Assembly (NCBI RefSeq): GCF_016919385.1
Contig: NZ_CP070351.1
Coordinates: 2,790,001-2,854,000, forward strand
Reading direction: 5' to 3'
From: Gordonia sp. PDNC005
Lineage (GTDB): Bacteria; Actinomycetota; Actinomycetes; Mycobacteriales; Mycobacteriaceae
DNA length: 64,000 nt
Both the position numbers and the translations under genes were made by a program. Of this stretch, positions 20,518-28,907 are shown in pieces. Numbering within the stretch: position 1 is the stretch's first letter; each line of letters starts with the position of its first letter. A model generated the notes under the pieces. The model saw only the letters and a list, made by a program, of their open reading frames with translations. It did not search any database and was not told where the DNA came from.

Positions 20518-22035
20518 TCAGTGCAGGGGGATGTTCAGGTCGACACGTGTGCCCGAGCCGTCCGGCGACGGGCCGATTCGGATCCGTCCGCCGAGGTCGT
20601 TCGAGACAAGAGTCCGCACGATCTGGAGTCCCAACCGGTCCGACTTCTCGAGGTCGAATCCGTCCGGAAGCCCTTGACCGTTGTCGGTGATGTGCACGGC
20701 CAACGACCGGACGTCGCGCTCCGCATCGATCACGATCCGCGCGCCCGTCTGTCCCGTGGCGAAGCCGTGTTCGATCGAGTTCTGCAGCACCTCGGTGAGT
20801 ACCATGACCAGCGGCATCGCCAGATCTGCAGGCAGCACGCCCAGTCGGCTCACTCGCGTCACCATGACGCGTGACCCGCCGCCGTCCGGGAGCGAGACGT
20901 CGACGATCGACGTGCCGACCCTGTCGACGATGGCGTCGACGTCCACCTCCTCGTCGACGCTGCCCGACAGCATCTCGTGCACCAGGGCGATCGAACCGAC
21001 CCGGCGAACGGCTTCCTCGAGAGCTTTGGACGTCTCCGGGTTGCTTGATCGACGTGCCTGCAGCCGCAACAGCGCCGACACCGACTGGAGGTTGTTCTTG
21101 ACACGATGATGGATCTCGCGGATCGTCGCGTCCTTGCTGATCAACGCCAGGTCACGGCGTTTCACCTCGGTGACGTCTCGGATCAGCAGCACCGCGCCCT
21201 GCGAACGGCCGCGTGATCGCAGCGGGACGGCCCGAACGAGGACCGTGGCTCGCCGTGCGTCGAACTCCATGCGGAGCCCACGAACAGGGACGTCGGAGTC
21301 GTCCGCAGCACCGGCAGCCATCGCGAGCATCGCCGCCGCGTCGGTCGACTCGAACGGATCGTTGAGAAGCCGTCGGAACAGATCCGCCAGGACAACTCCG
21401 GACAGGTCCGTCGTCCACCCCATTCGATGAACCGCCGACAGAGCGTTCGGGCTCGCGTACTCGACGACACCGGCCGGGCCGAGCCGTACGAAGCCGTCTC
21501 CGGCGCGTGGTGTGGACAGGCCCATGGTGTTGGCCTCGTCGAGCGGGAACGTTCCCTCCACCACCATCTCGCACAATGCCTGCGCAGCGTCGCGGTAGGC
21601 CGCCTCCAGGGGCGACGGCGGGCGCGTCTCCGATGCTTCGACCGCCCTGCCGAGGACCGCGATGACTCTGCCCTCGAATGTCACCGGGATCGCGACGCGG
21701 GTGACGAGAAGATTCCCGTACCGGGTGGCGAGGCCCTCCTGCATTATCCGTCCGGTCGCGAACGCCGGATGGATCAGCGGATTGGCGCCCTGCGGGCTCT
21801 CCGCCTCATCAACCCGATGCCCCACCTCGTCGTGCTGAAACACCGTCGAGGCCGTGTTGGGGCGCACCTGGGCTACGTATACGAACTCGCCTTCGTCACT
21901 GCGGACCGCCAGCAGGTAGTCGGCGAAGGAGAGGTCGGCGAGCAACTGCCACTCGGCGACCAGTCGCTGCAGATGTGCGGCAGCGTCGTCGGAGAGCGTC
22001 GTGTGCTCGGCGAGCAGTTCGGTGAGAGTCGCCAC
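20518..22035 (-). CDS. pdtaS: PdtaS sensor histidine kinase
   Basis: 505-residue cytosolic kinase: N-terminal GAF-like sensor (about 1-160), PAS domain (about 175-290), HisKA_2 dimerization with REIHHRVKNNLQ (phosphoacceptor His about 309) and an HWE/HATPase domain with EVLQNSIEHGF and ITDNGQGLP. In mycobacteria it phosphorylates PdtaR, an RNA-binding antiterminator; pdtaR is not in this window. GTG 22035 is used. The biotinyl-protein gene ends 9 bases upstream. Confidence 0.93.
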   Translation of the reverse strand: MATLTELLAEHTTLSDDAAAHLQRLVAEWQLLADLSFADYLLAVRSDEGEFVYVAQVRPNTASTVFQHDEVGHRVDEAESPQGANPLIHPAFATGRIMQEGLATRYGNLLVTRVAIPVTFEGRVIAVLGRAVEASETRPPSPLEAAYRDAAQALCEMVVEGTFPLDEANTMGLSTPRAGDGFVRLGPAGVVEYASPNALSAVHRMGWTTDLSGVVLADLFRRLLNDPFESTDAAAMLAMAAGAADDSDVPVRGLRMEFDARRATVLVRAVPLRSRGRSQGAVLLIRDVTEVKRRDLALISKDATIREIHHRVKNNLQSVSALLRLQARRSSNPETSKALEEAVRRVGSIALVHEMLSGSVDEEVDVDAIVDRVGTSIVDVSLPDGGGSRVMVTRVSRLGVLPADLAMPLVMVLTEVLQNSIEHGFATGQTGARIVIDAERDVRSLAVHITDNGQGLPDGFDLEKSDRLGLQIVRTLVSNDLGGRIRIGPSPDGSGTRVDLNIPLH

Positions 22036-22044
22036 GGGGACGGA

Positions 22045-22263
22045 TCAGTCGCGGTACGACGCGATGACGTCGCCGGCCTGGATCACGTCACCGACCTTGA
22101 CCTGCACCGAGTCGATGGTCCCCGGGTCCTCGGCGACAACCGGGATCTCCATCTTCATCGATTCGAGAAGCACCAGGGTGTCGCCGGTTGCGACTTCGGT
22201 TCCCGCGTCCACGGAGACCTCGAGCACGGTGGCGACGATTTCAGCGACGACGTCTTCAGGCAT
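22045..22263 (-). CDS. Small biotinyl/lipoyl attachment protein (TB7.3-like)
   Basis: 72-residue single biotinyl domain with the attachment lysine in ESMKMEIP at about residue 37 and a mirrored DPGTIDSVQVKVGD hairpin. It carries biotin, probably for an acyl-CoA carboxylase, but its partner is not known. Equivalent to Rv3221c. It is upstream of pdtaS in the same direction. Confidence 0.9.
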   Translation of the reverse strand: MPEDVVAEIVATVLEVSVDAGTEVATGDTLVLLESMKMEIPVVAEDPGTIDSVQVKVGDVIQAGDVIASYRD

Positions 22264-22360
22264 GGTCCGATCCTACGTCGCGGGCGCGCACGATTAACAC
22301 ACCGGGCTGTGGACGTGAAACAATGGCCGACGCACGTGAATCAGGAGAAGGAGGTCCGTC

Positions 22361-22435
22361 ATGGGTAAGCGCGGACGTAAGAAGCGCAGCCGCAAGAAGA
22401 ACGCAGCCAACCACGGCAAGCGTCCCAACGCCTGA
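22361..22435 (+). CDS. 50S ribosomal protein bL37
   Basis: 24-residue, very basic protein starting MGKRGRKKRSRKKN and ending HGKRPNA. It agrees almost residue for residue with bL37, the tiny large-subunit protein first seen in mycobacterial ribosome structures. A strong ribosome binding site AAGGAGGT at 22348-22355 precedes the ATG by 5 bases. Such genes are commonly missed because of their size. It lies alone between the divergent biotinyl-protein gene and convergent rshA. Confidence 0.9.
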   Translation: MGKRGRKKRSRKKNAANHGKRPNA

Positions 22436-22465
22436 GCGATTTCAGCTCACGCGTCACCACGCGGA

Positions 22466-22498
22466 AACGGCCCGGGCCTCATCGAGGACCGGGCCGTT
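22466..22498. terminator. Hairpin between bL37 and rshA genes
   Basis: AACGGCCCGG (22466-22475) pairs with CCGGGCCGTT (22489-22498) around a 13-base loop that itself can pair. No T run follows, so termination would rest on the GC-rich stem. It probably serves both convergent transcripts. Confidence 0.65.
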
Positions 22499-22518
22499 CG
22501 CTGTCTGGACAGTGTTCG

Positions 22519-22806
22519 TCAGGGAGTTTGACGGATGGTCACCGACGTGCGGATCTCCATCCGGAGGCGTTCCCGGAGACCTTCGGGAGCGGAGTCACCG
22601 CCGCACTTTCGATTGACGAGCGCCTTCAGTTGACGCTGCACGCCGAAATGCTCGAAGCACGACGGGCACCCGTCCAGATGCCCCTGCAGTCGCTCCCGCG
22701 CGCCTGCGTCGCACTCGTTGTCCAACAGCAGCCAGATGTCTGCGACGACGGCGGAGCAATCGAGGTTCTCGAACTGCTCGTCACGGTCGGGAATGCCTGC
22801 GTTCAT
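22519..22806 (-). CDS. rshA: Redox-sensing anti-sigma factor RshA/RsrA
   Basis: 95-residue zinc-associated anti-sigma factor. The HLDGCPSC motif (HxxxCxxC) is the redox switch: thiol oxidation releases the bound sigma factor. An upstream DCSAV cysteine may also take part in metal binding or disulfide formation. Its ATG overlaps the sigH stop as ATGA, keeping stoichiometry. Confidence 0.93.
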   Translation of the reverse strand: MNAGIPDRDEQFENLDCSAVVADIWLLLDNECDAGARERLQGHLDGCPSCFEHFGVQRQLKALVNRKCGGDSAPEGLRERLRMEIRTSVTIRQTP

Positions 22807-23408
22807 CGGACTACCTCGTCGGTGCGGCCGATGCCACGCTCGTGCGCGACGTCGGCGAGGAGGTCGCGCAGTTGGCGACGGCCACGGTGGAGTCGGGACA
22901 TCACAGTTCCGATGGGAGTGTCCATGATCTCGGCGATCTCCTTGTAGGGCAGGCCCTCCACGTCCGCGTAGTACACGGCCATCCGGAAGTCCTCGGGCAG
23001 TTGAGCCAGGGCGTCTTTGATCTCCTGGTCCGGGAGGGCGTCGAGCGCCTCGATCTCCGCGGAGCGAAGTCCCGTCGACGTGTGCTCGGCCGTGGCGGCG
23101 AGCTGCCAGTCGGTGATCTCATCGGTCGGATACTGGGCGGGCTGCCGCTGCTTCTTCCGATACGAGTTGATGTACGTGTTGGTGAGGATGCGGTACATCC
23201 ACGCCTTCAAGTTCGTGCCCTCGCGGAACGACGAGAATGCGGAGAACGCCTTCACGAATGTCTCCTGCACAAGATCTTCGGCATCGGCGGGGTTGCGGGT
23301 CATCCGCAGGGCGCCGCCGTACAACTGATCGAGCAGCGGAAGCGCGTCACGTTCGAACCGCTCGGTGAGCTCGGCCTGCGTCTCCTCACGTTCGCTCTCT
23401 TCAGCCAC
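22803..23408 (-). CDS. sigH: ECF sigma factor SigH (SigR type)
   Basis: 201-residue ECF sigma factor for thiol-oxidative and heat stress. Region 2 shows [20 protein letters not shown] and [19 protein letters not shown]; region 4 shows [21 protein letters not shown] and [13 protein letters not shown] 23408, preceded by AAGGGAA, gives the core protein. In-frame ATG 23465 and GTG 23501 (with AGGAGG/GAGGG upstream) would add 19 and 31 residues, so a longer isoform is possible. A SigH-type promoter lies at 23558-23583. Confidence 0.93.
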   Translation of the reverse strand: MAEESEREETQAELTERFERDALPLLDQLYGGALRMTRNPADAEDLVQETFVKAFSAFSSFREGTNLKAWMYRILTNTYINSYRKKQRQPAQYPTDEITDWQLAATAEHTSTGLRSAEIEALDALPDQEIKDALAQLPEDFRMAVYYADVEGLPYKEIAEIMDTPIGTVMSRLHRGRRQLRDLLADVAHERGIGRTDEVVR

Positions 23409-23557
23409 GGGGTTCCCTTCACTCGACGCTTGTTCGGACGAGTCTACCGGCCACGTGATCAACATCTTCGGTTCCAGGGCTGTCGCGGTCGCTGTCGTCA
23501 CCGGGTCCCTCACCTCCTGGTCTTCTCCGTCGTGGTTTCGACGGCTGCGGGATGTGC

Positions 23558-23583
23558 AACGCCTCGCGACCGCTGCTTGTTCC
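23558..23583 (-). promoter_or_regulatory. SigH-dependent autoregulatory promoter of sigH
   Basis: On the minus strand: -35 GGAACA (23583-23578), 16 bases, -10 CGTT (23561-23558). This equals the mycobacterial SigH consensus and the Streptomyces SigR form GGAAY-N18-GTT. Transcription should start near 23550, upstream of all three candidate sigH starts. Confidence 0.8.
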
Positions 23584-23600
23584 GTGCCAGCATGGACGAC

Positions 23601-24365
23601 ATGTGCGGACGCTATGCGGTGACCACCGATCCGGCGAAGTTGGCGGCGGAACTCGACGCGCGGAACGAGGTGGTCCCTGAATCCTTCTCCCCCGAGTCCT
23701 TCTCCCCCGTCAACTACAACGTCGCACCGACGACCACGGTGATGACCGTCGTCGACCGTCACGACCACGGATGTCCCGACGACGATCCGGCTCGGCGCGT
23801 CCGGGCGATGCGGTGGGGCCTGGTGCCGTCGTGGACGAAGGAGTTGGGCAAGGGTCCACTGTTGTTCAACGCGCGCGCCGAGTCGCTCTCGCAGAAGCCC
23901 GCGTTCCGCAACTCGCTCAAAGGGAAACGCTGCCTTGTGCCGATGGACGGCTGGTACGAGTGGAAGCCGGGGCCGACCGGCGCCAACGGTAAGCCGACGA
24001 AGATCCCTTACTTCATGTCGCCAGACGACAACACACGGCTGTTCATGGGTGGCTTGTGGGCGGCGTGGCGGCCCGCCGAGGCGAGGGCCGCCGGAGACGA
24101 CTCCGCGTGGGTCTCCAGTACCACGATCATCACGACGGACGCCGTGGGCCCGTTGACCGAGGTGCACCATCGGATGCCGCTGATCATGCCGTTCGAGTAT
24201 TGGGACGCGTGGCTCGACCCCGACTCCCCGGCCGACCCGGGACTGCTGGCGCCGCCCGCGCTGGAGCTCGTTGAGCGGATCGCGATACGGCAGGTGTCAC
24301 CGCTGGTCAACCGGGTGTCGAACAACGGTCCCGAGTTGTTGGACGACGTTCGCGACATGGGATGA
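23601..24365 (+). CDS. SRAP domain protein (YedK/HMCES family)
   Basis: 254-residue protein that forms a covalent crosslink with abasic sites in single-stranded DNA. The essential cysteine must be residue 2 after removal of Met, so ATG 23601 (MCGRYAV) is chosen over ATG 23592. Other family residues: NYNVAPT (Asn), WGLVPSW, NARAES, and HHRMPLI (His). FSPESFSP comes from a 15-base tandem duplication near residue 30. Its start is close to the divergent sigH promoter; no ribosome binding site is seen. Equivalent to Rv3226c. Confidence 0.93.
   Translation: MCGRYAVTTDPAKLAAELDARNEVVPESFSPESFSPVNYNVAPTTTVMTVVDRHDHGCPDDDPARRVRAMRWGLVPSWTKELGKGPLLFNARAESLSQKPAFRNSLKGKRCLVPMDGWYEWKPGPTGANGKPTKIPYFMSPDDNTRLFMGGLWAAWRPAEARAAGDDSAWVSSTTIITTDAVGPLTEVHHRMPLIMPFEYWDAWLDPDSPADPGLLAPPALELVERIAIRQVSPLVNRVSNNGPELLDDVRDMG
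23679..23708. repeat. 15-base tandem duplication inside the SRAP gene
   Basis: GAATCCTTCTCCCCC (23679-23693) is followed directly by GAGTCCTTCTCCCCC (23694-23708), one mismatch. It adds five residues (ESFSP twice) in frame before the conserved VNYNVAP. Confidence 0.9.
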
Positions 24366-24372
24366 TTCCCCT

Positions 24373-24747
24373 ATGAGCGCGACGCATCCGGGACTGCTGC
24401 AGAAGATCGGTTACCTGCTGGGACGCCCGCTGCCCGCCTCGATGCGCGAATGGGTGCGCAACGATCTCACCGGACCCGGTCACGTGCGCCGGTACATCGT
24501 CCGCGGGTTGATCCCCCTGGTTCCACTGCTCGTCGGATTCTGGTTCATCCCCGGTCCGCTCCTGCTTCGCGGCGGAATGATGCTCTTGATCCTGATCCCT
24601 TTCGTGTACTTCCAGATCGCGCTGATCCGGGTATACCGCCGTCATCTTCTCATCAACAACGGATTGGACGCCGCGCTTGTCGACGCGGTCCAGATCCAGC
24701 GCGCGGATGCCGTCGCTGACGACTATCGCCAGCGATTCGGTCGCTGA
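24373..24747 (+). CDS. DUF5313 family membrane protein
   Basis: 124-residue protein with two adjacent hydrophobic segments (about residues 43-62 and 66-88) and the family-like N-terminus GLLQKIGYLLGRPLP and REWVRNDL. Function is unknown. It starts 7 bases after the SRAP gene and ends 6 bases before a convergent gene. Confidence 0.75.
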   Translation: MSATHPGLLQKIGYLLGRPLPASMREWVRNDLTGPGHVRRYIVRGLIPLVPLLVGFWFIPGPLLLRGGMMLLILIPFVYFQIALIRVYRRHLLINNGLDAALVDAVQIQRADAVADDYRQRFGR

Positions 24748-24753
24748 ACCCAG

Positions 24754-26241
24754 TCAGGCGTACGTGTAGTCGTCGAGTGGGAAGTTCTCCATCTCACGCA
24801 GGGTCGACAATGTCGCCTGGGGGCGGAGCAGGGTCGCTTCACCGTGCTGATTGAAGTAGTAGCTCCGCGACGATGCACAGTCCCCGGCGTAGAACACCGA
24901 GTCGCCGAGCCTCTCGGTCGACTTGTCGAGGTAGTCGGAGTTGGCCTGCTCAGTGACCTCGAAACGATCGGCGCCGCGCCTCCGCAGCTCGCCGAACAGC
25001 CGGGCGATGTGTCGCATCTGCCCCTCGATGGTCGTGAAGTACGACAGGCCGCTGTAGGAGTACGGACTGTTCAGGGTGAGGAAGTTCGGGAACTTCGGGA
25101 CGGCGACACCCTCGTACGCCTGGAACCGGCCGTCGCGCCACCACTTCCCCAGGTCCCGACCTTCGCGCCCGATCACCTGGAAGGCGGGGAAGTTGACATC
25201 CCACAGGTTGAAGCCCGTCGCCAGCACCAGGGTGTCCACCGGGATCTTCTTCTCCCCCTCCACGACGATCCCGTCGGCCTCCACTCGGACGATCGACGAC
25301 GTCTCGAGGTCGACGTCCGGCTGATTGAACACCGGAAAGTAGGTGTTGCTGAACGTCGGGCGTTTGCAGCCGAAGTCGTACGTCGGGGTGAGCTGGCGAC
25401 GAGTGTTCGGGTCGCGCACCTGCGCGCGCATGTGCGCCTTGGCGAGCAGCGCGGCGAGTCGATTTCCGGGCTTGGCCTGGCGGTAGTGGAGCACACCGAC
25501 GACCATCAGCATCTCGAGCATGGACGTGTTGATCGCTCGGGCGATCTTCTGAGTCGCCGGCACTGCGCCGAAGAGTCGACGGACCGGAGCCGGTATCGGG
25601 AAGTCGACTTTCGGCACCACCCAGATCGGGGTTCGCTGGAACACCGTCAGGTGGCGAGCGGATTTCGCGATCTCTGGGATCAACTGGACCGCGGTGGCGC
25701 CGGTCCCGATTACCGCGGCGCGTCTGCCTGCGAAGTCGTAGCCGTCCTGCCACGCAGTGGTGTGGATTATGTCGCCGGCGAAGGTCTTGATGCCGGGGAA
25801 GTCGGGCGTGTACGGCTGCGACAGGAATCCGGTGGCCGTCACGAGGAACTGTGCTGTTCGGCTGGTGCCGTCGGTCGTGTGAACGGTCCAGAACCCGGAG
25901 TCGTCCCATTCGGCGCGTTCGACGGTGACGCCGAACTCCATGTGCCTGCGGAGGTCGTAGACGTCGGCGACGTGCTCGGCGTACTTCTTCAGTTCGGCGC
26001 CGGGCGCGAAGAGCCGCGACCAGTTCGGATTCGGTTCGAACGAGTACGAGTAGGTGACAGATGCGATGTCGACGGCCAGTCCCGGATAGTGATTCACGTG
26101 CCAGGTTCCACCGAGCTCGTCTTCGCGCTCGAGGATCGCCAGATCGGTGATCCCCTGCCGCTTCAGCTCGATCCCGGCCCCGATACCGCCGAATCCGGCG
26201 CCGACGATGATCGCTTGGTGATCGAGTGCCAGGTCGTTCAT
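24754..26241 (-). CDS. Flavin-containing (Baeyer-Villiger type) monooxygenase
   Basis: 495-residue NAD(P)H- and FAD-dependent monooxygenase. The FAD Rossmann motif GAGFGG is at 14-19, the Baeyer-Villiger fingerprint is FAGDIIHTTAWQD (FxGxxxHTxxW), and a second nucleotide site is VIGTGATAVQ. Such enzymes insert oxygen into ketones or hydroxylate substrates; the substrate is not evident. It is the last gene of a minus-strand redox cluster with the FAD oxidase and the quinone reductase. Confidence 0.9.
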   Translation of the reverse strand: MNDLALDHQAIIVGAGFGGIGAGIELKRQGITDLAILEREDELGGTWHVNHYPGLAVDIASVTYSYSFEPNPNWSRLFAPGAELKKYAEHVADVYDLRRHMEFGVTVERAEWDDSGFWTVHTTDGTSRTAQFLVTATGFLSQPYTPDFPGIKTFAGDIIHTTAWQDGYDFAGRRAAVIGTGATAVQLIPEIAKSARHLTVFQRTPIWVVPKVDFPIPAPVRRLFGAVPATQKIARAINTSMLEMLMVVGVLHYRQAKPGNRLAALLAKAHMRAQVRDPNTRRQLTPTYDFGCKRPTFSNTYFPVFNQPDVDLETSSIVRVEADGIVVEGEKKIPVDTLVLATGFNLWDVNFPAFQVIGREGRDLGKWWRDGRFQAYEGVAVPKFPNFLTLNSPYSYSGLSYFTTIEGQMRHIARLFGELRRRGADRFEVTEQANSDYLDKSTERLGDSVFYAGDCASSRSYYFNQHGEATLLRPQATLSTLREMENFPLDDYTYA

Positions 26242-26279
26242 GACTGTCTCCCCAGTTGTCCGTAACCCGTCGTCACAGG

Positions 26280-27656
26280 TTACCTGGATTCATCGAAGAT
26301 CACACCGGGGTTCATCAGTTGTCCCGGATCGAGTGCACTCTTGATCGCGCGCATGGCCGCGACGTCGACGGCGTCACGGCCGAGACTGATCGAGGCCGCT
26401 TTGGCACGACCGATTCCGTGTTCGGCACTGATGCTGCCACCGAGCGCAACGACGATCCCGAGTACGCCGTCGGCGGCGGTCTGACGTTTCTCAGCGGGGA
26501 CGTCGAGCAGATTGACGTGGATGTTGCCGTCACCGATGTGCCCGAACTGGACCGCCCGGACTCCCGAGCGGCCCGCGAACTCCTCGACTCTGGTGATGAG
26601 CTGATGCACATCCCCCATCGGCACCGAGACGTCGAGCTTCACCGGAGGCGTGGTCGACGAACGCGCGATGGTCTCGGTGTGCGATTCGCGCACTCGCCAC
26701 AGTTCGCGTGCCGGTCCGGCGTCGACGACGGCGTCGAGCACGTCGTCGCCCGCCCGTGCGAGCGATTCGGACAGTTCCTCGACCCCACCGACGATCTCGA
26801 CCAGCAGCGTCGCGCCGGCGTCGATCTGCGTCCGGACGCCGGTTTGAGCTACGAGATCGACTCCGGTTCTGGTCATGATCTCGGCGGCTTCGATCGTGTG
26901 ACCGGACCGTTGCACGGCGAACAGCACTCGCCGCGCCGCGTCGACGTCCGCCGCGCCGACAAGCGCGACCCCAGTCCGGTACGTGCGCTGGACCAGTCTC
27001 AGGAGCACACGGGTGACCACGGCGAGAGTGCCCTCACTGCCTGTGATCAGGCCGGGCAGGTGATAACCGACGTTGTCTTTGCGCAGGGGCCGCCACCGTG
27101 AGAAGACCTCGCCGGACGGCAGCACCGCCTCGAGACCGAGAACCTGGGAGCGCATGTCGCCGTACCGGATCATTCGGATGCCGCCCGCGTTCGTGGCGAC
27201 CATGCCGCCGATCGTCGCCGAATCGCGCGCCGCGAGGTCGACCCCGAACATCAGGCCGAGTTCGGGGACCGCGGTGGCGGCGGTGTGCACCTTCGTCAAG
27301 GTCGCACCCGCACCTGCCCGAATGCACATCCCGCTTCCGTCGGGCAGCCCGACGGTGTCGAGCCTGCGCAGCGACAGCAGCACCCACGGTCGTGAGTCGT
27401 TCGGCGGTGGTGTGGACCCGCCGACGAGCCCGGTGTTGCCTCCCTGGGGCGTCACTTTGACCTCATGCGCGGTGCACAGTCGGAGCACAGCCGCCACTTC
27501 CGCGGTGTCGCCGGGACGGACCACCGCCGCGTCGCCGTGCCACTCGCCTGTCCAGTCGGTCAGATACGGAGCTGCGACGTCGGACTCGGTGACGACGTGG
27601 GTGTCGCCGACGATCGCGCGCAGCGCACGCACGACCTGGGCGTTCGGAACGGCCAC
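26280..27656 (-). CDS. FAD-linked 2-hydroxyacid dehydrogenase/oxidase
   Basis: 458-residue member of the vanillyl-alcohol-oxidase fold: FAD-binding PQGGNTGLVGGS, ATIGGMVATNAGG and GSEGTLAVVT, and the FAD-oxidase C domain with FGHIGDGNIHVN and SAEHGIGRAK. This is the pattern of D-lactate and D-2-hydroxyglutarate dehydrogenases. It starts with GTG 3 bases after the upstream quinone reductase stop, so the two are cotranscribed. Confidence 0.9.
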   Translation of the reverse strand: MAVPNAQVVRALRAIVGDTHVVTESDVAAPYLTDWTGEWHGDAAVVRPGDTAEVAAVLRLCTAHEVKVTPQGGNTGLVGGSTPPPNDSRPWVLLSLRRLDTVGLPDGSGMCIRAGAGATLTKVHTAATAVPELGLMFGVDLAARDSATIGGMVATNAGGIRMIRYGDMRSQVLGLEAVLPSGEVFSRWRPLRKDNVGYHLPGLITGSEGTLAVVTRVLLRLVQRTYRTGVALVGAADVDAARRVLFAVQRSGHTIEAAEIMTRTGVDLVAQTGVRTQIDAGATLLVEIVGGVEELSESLARAGDDVLDAVVDAGPARELWRVRESHTETIARSSTTPPVKLDVSVPMGDVHQLITRVEEFAGRSGVRAVQFGHIGDGNIHVNLLDVPAEKRQTAADGVLGIVVALGGSISAEHGIGRAKAASISLGRDAVDVAAMRAIKSALDPGQLMNPGVIFDESR

Positions 27657-27659
27657 GGA

Positions 27660-28583
27660 CTACGGGTGCAGAATGTACTTGCCGCGGGGATGCCTGCCGG
27701 CGAGCGCGTCGAAGGAGTCGGCCGCGTCGTCGAGTGTGGACGTCCCCGCGATCTCGAGCACGATCCGACCGTCGGCGGCAGCGGCGAGCAACGGTTGGAC
27801 TGCGTCGCGGCGATGTCGCTTGCTCGCGTCGGTGGAGCCGTTGAGGATCGTGATGCCGTCACCGGAACGGCCCCAGGCGGCGATGCTCGCGACCCTCGCC
27901 GGTTCGACGAGTTCCAGCGAGGCGTTGATCGCGTCGTCGACTCCCACCGTGTCGATCACTGCGGTGACAGGGGACGCCGCGGCTGATCGGACGGCGTCGA
28001 GCAGCGCGGAGTGATGGTCGACAGGCGTCGCTCCGAGCGCACGGACCGCTTCGTGATTGGCCGGGGACGCCGTCGCGATGACGGTGGCCCCGCGGCCCAC
28101 TGCGAGTACAACGGCGATCGACCCGACCGCGCCGGCGCCGCCGTGCACAAGAACCGTGTCCTTCTCGGAGATGCCGAGGGTCTCGACCAGGTCGTAGGCC
28201 GTCACCCCCGCGAGGAGCAACCCTGCAGCCTGGTCGAAGTCGAGGGTGTCGGGCAGTTTGTGCACCGACGCCGTTGGGGCGACGACGGTCTCGGCGAACG
28301 CTCCCGACGCCGGGTAGACGACCACTCGATCGCCGGACGCGAGTCCGCTGCCGGCCGGAGCTTCGCGGACCACCCCGGAGCATTCGTTCCCGATCTGCAA
28401 CGGCAGTTTCGACGGGTCTTCCCCCATGACGCCCTGGACGCTCTTCACGTCGAACGGGTTGAGTCCGGCGGCGCGGACGTCGACTGTCACCGTGTCGCCA
28501 GACGCGGTCGGCAGTTCAACGTCTACGACGGTCAAGACTTCACGGGGCGCGCCGAATGCTGTCGCAACGAGTTTCCGAGTCAT
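27660..28583 (-). CDS. Zinc-type alcohol dehydrogenase/quinone oxidoreductase
   Basis: 307-residue MDR-superfamily reductase of the zinc-free QOR type. The GroES-like half has ECSGVV, and the NADP-binding half has VHGGAGAVGSIAVVLA followed by RGATVIATAS. It probably reduces quinones or enones. ATG 28583 (MTRKLVATAFG) and ATG 28592 are both possible; neither has a strong ribosome binding site. Confidence 0.87.
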   Translation of the reverse strand: MTRKLVATAFGAPREVLTVVDVELPTASGDTVTVDVRAAGLNPFDVKSVQGVMGEDPSKLPLQIGNECSGVVREAPAGSGLASGDRVVVYPASGAFAETVVAPTASVHKLPDTLDFDQAAGLLLAGVTAYDLVETLGISEKDTVLVHGGAGAVGSIAVVLAVGRGATVIATASPANHEAVRALGATPVDHHSALLDAVRSAAASPVTAVIDTVGVDDAINASLELVEPARVASIAAWGRSGDGITILNGSTDASKRHRRDAVQPLLAAAADGRIVLEIAGTSTLDDAADSFDALAGRHPRGKYILHP

Positions 28584-28605
28584 GCGGCCCATCGTAGGCC
28601 GCGAG

Positions 28606-28788
28606 TCAGCCCTTCGACTTGAACAACGAGTAGGCGCCGACGGCCGCGAGCGCGAACAGTCCGATCCAGAACGCCGCGTGAAGAATCGGCCCGATCAGGG
28701 ACACTGCGACGATGATCGCGATGACGATGGCGACGATCTTCCAGATCGATACGCCGGTGGACGCTGTGTTCTCAGTGAATGTGCTCAT
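28606..28788 (-). CDS. Small two-helix membrane protein
   Basis: 60-residue hydrophobic protein: a Ser/Thr-rich N-terminus, two helices (about 17-34 and 38-53) and a basic end FKSKG. No family recognised. It is 22 bases upstream of the quinone reductase in the same direction and divergent from the aldo-keto reductase. Confidence 0.6.
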   Translation of the reverse strand: MSTFTENTASTGVSIWKIVAIVIAIIVAVSLIGPILHAAFWIGLFALAAVGAYSLFKSKG

Positions 28789-28907
28789 GACTTCACGGTG
28801 CCACCGCGTACGACGGAAAGCATCAGTCCCGAGCGGAACCCAGGGAGAAGATCCGGGTGTTCCCCCATCCGGGAATACTCGGACGCCGGGACCGCATTGA
28901 ACATGTC

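Noticed and set aside
22842-23600. Upstream extension of the SRAP frame to 22842
   Set aside because: Would overlap sigH on the other strand and bury the catalytic Cys2, which must be N-terminal.
28835-28861. SigH-like promoter before the aldo/keto reductase (GGAAC-N19-GTT)
   Set aside because: Spacing is one base too long and the -10 lacks the preceding C of CGTT; weaker than the two other SigH-type sites.
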